A stretch of 62,000 nt of DNA, taken from contig WPIO01000005.1 in NCBI GenBank assembly GCA_009760855.2, forward strand, positions 7,085,001 through 7,147,000, read 5' to 3'. Below the pieces are notes generated by a model. It saw only the letters and a list, made by a program, of their open reading frames with translations, had not been told where the DNA came from and ran no database searches. This document shows positions 61,778-62,000 of the stretch, piece by piece. Numbering within the stretch: the stretch's first letter is position 1; each line of letters opens with the position of its first letter. The position numbers and the translations under genes are program-made. The DNA is from Cristatella mucedo. Taxonomy: Eukaryota; Bryozoa; Phylactolaemata; Cristatellidae.

Positions 61778-62000
61778 GTAAGTGTGCATTTATTTACATT
61801 CGTTGAGCGAACTGTTGCGTTTTATGTCTGTGTGTCTGTTGGGGGTCCCGGCACCTTCGCGAGCTGCTTCCGGCCGAATCGATGCTGTCTGCATTCTTGT
61901 GGGACTCATAATGTGTCAGCCCTGTGCTGACTCCTTAACCTCTTGTGGCTAGAACTGCTACTAACCGTGTCAGGGCCAAGGGGCCAAGACAAACACCGAC
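61778..62000. other. Intron of the LRRIQ3-like gene, cut by the window edge
   Basis: It begins with the GTAAGT donor. No further exon is seen. Confidence 0.7.

Overview
This is a window of an animal (metazoan) nuclear genome. The genes are split by introns with GT-AG borders. It also carries LINEs, tRNA-headed SINEs, LTR elements and very long CT/GA microsatellites, and nothing in it looks bacterial or viral. The conserved genes are a six-finger Gfi1/senseless/pag-3 homologue and an LRRIQ3 homologue. Some Gfi1 residues look more invertebrate than vertebrate, but the lineage cannot be fixed from the sequence alone.

Layout. (1) 1.5-24.8 kb: the 3' part of an immunoglobulin-superfamily gene on the + strand. 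Seven exons chain in one open frame from 1517 to a stop at 24836. Two of its domains are built from the same kind of exon pair, and the last exon encodes a hydrophobic tail with no cytoplasmic end. Its introns are full of transposons. One is a short LTR element (10767-14407) with near-identical target duplications, an initiator-tRNA-Met primer site and a polypurine tract, but no recognisable pol. (2) 25.8-30.9 kb: L2-type LINEs on the - strand, one nested in another, and SINEs. (3) 31-46 kb: a CpG-rich block. It holds Gfi1 on the - strand (34833-36666; one intron is almost all CT/GA repeat) and a convincing but unidentified three-exon gene on the + strand (43335-45486) for a 322-residue membrane protein. 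(4) 45.9-55.9 kb: more L2 relics, including a young L2 copy inserted into an older one with a 5-bp target duplication, plus LTR fragments and a SINE. (5) 57.0-61.8 kb: the first four recognised coding exons of an LRRIQ3-like gene on the + strand, running off the right edge.

The genes show no sign of working together. Each is an independent, monocistronic unit. The repeats tell a connected story: an L2-type LINE is present in old and young copies, the younger copies share a one-base deletion, and at least two SINEs carry an L2-like 3' tail. A second LINE family ends in an ACATT-type tail. Exon borders were set by requiring GT-AG sites and matching phases across every junction. No transcript or database evidence was available.
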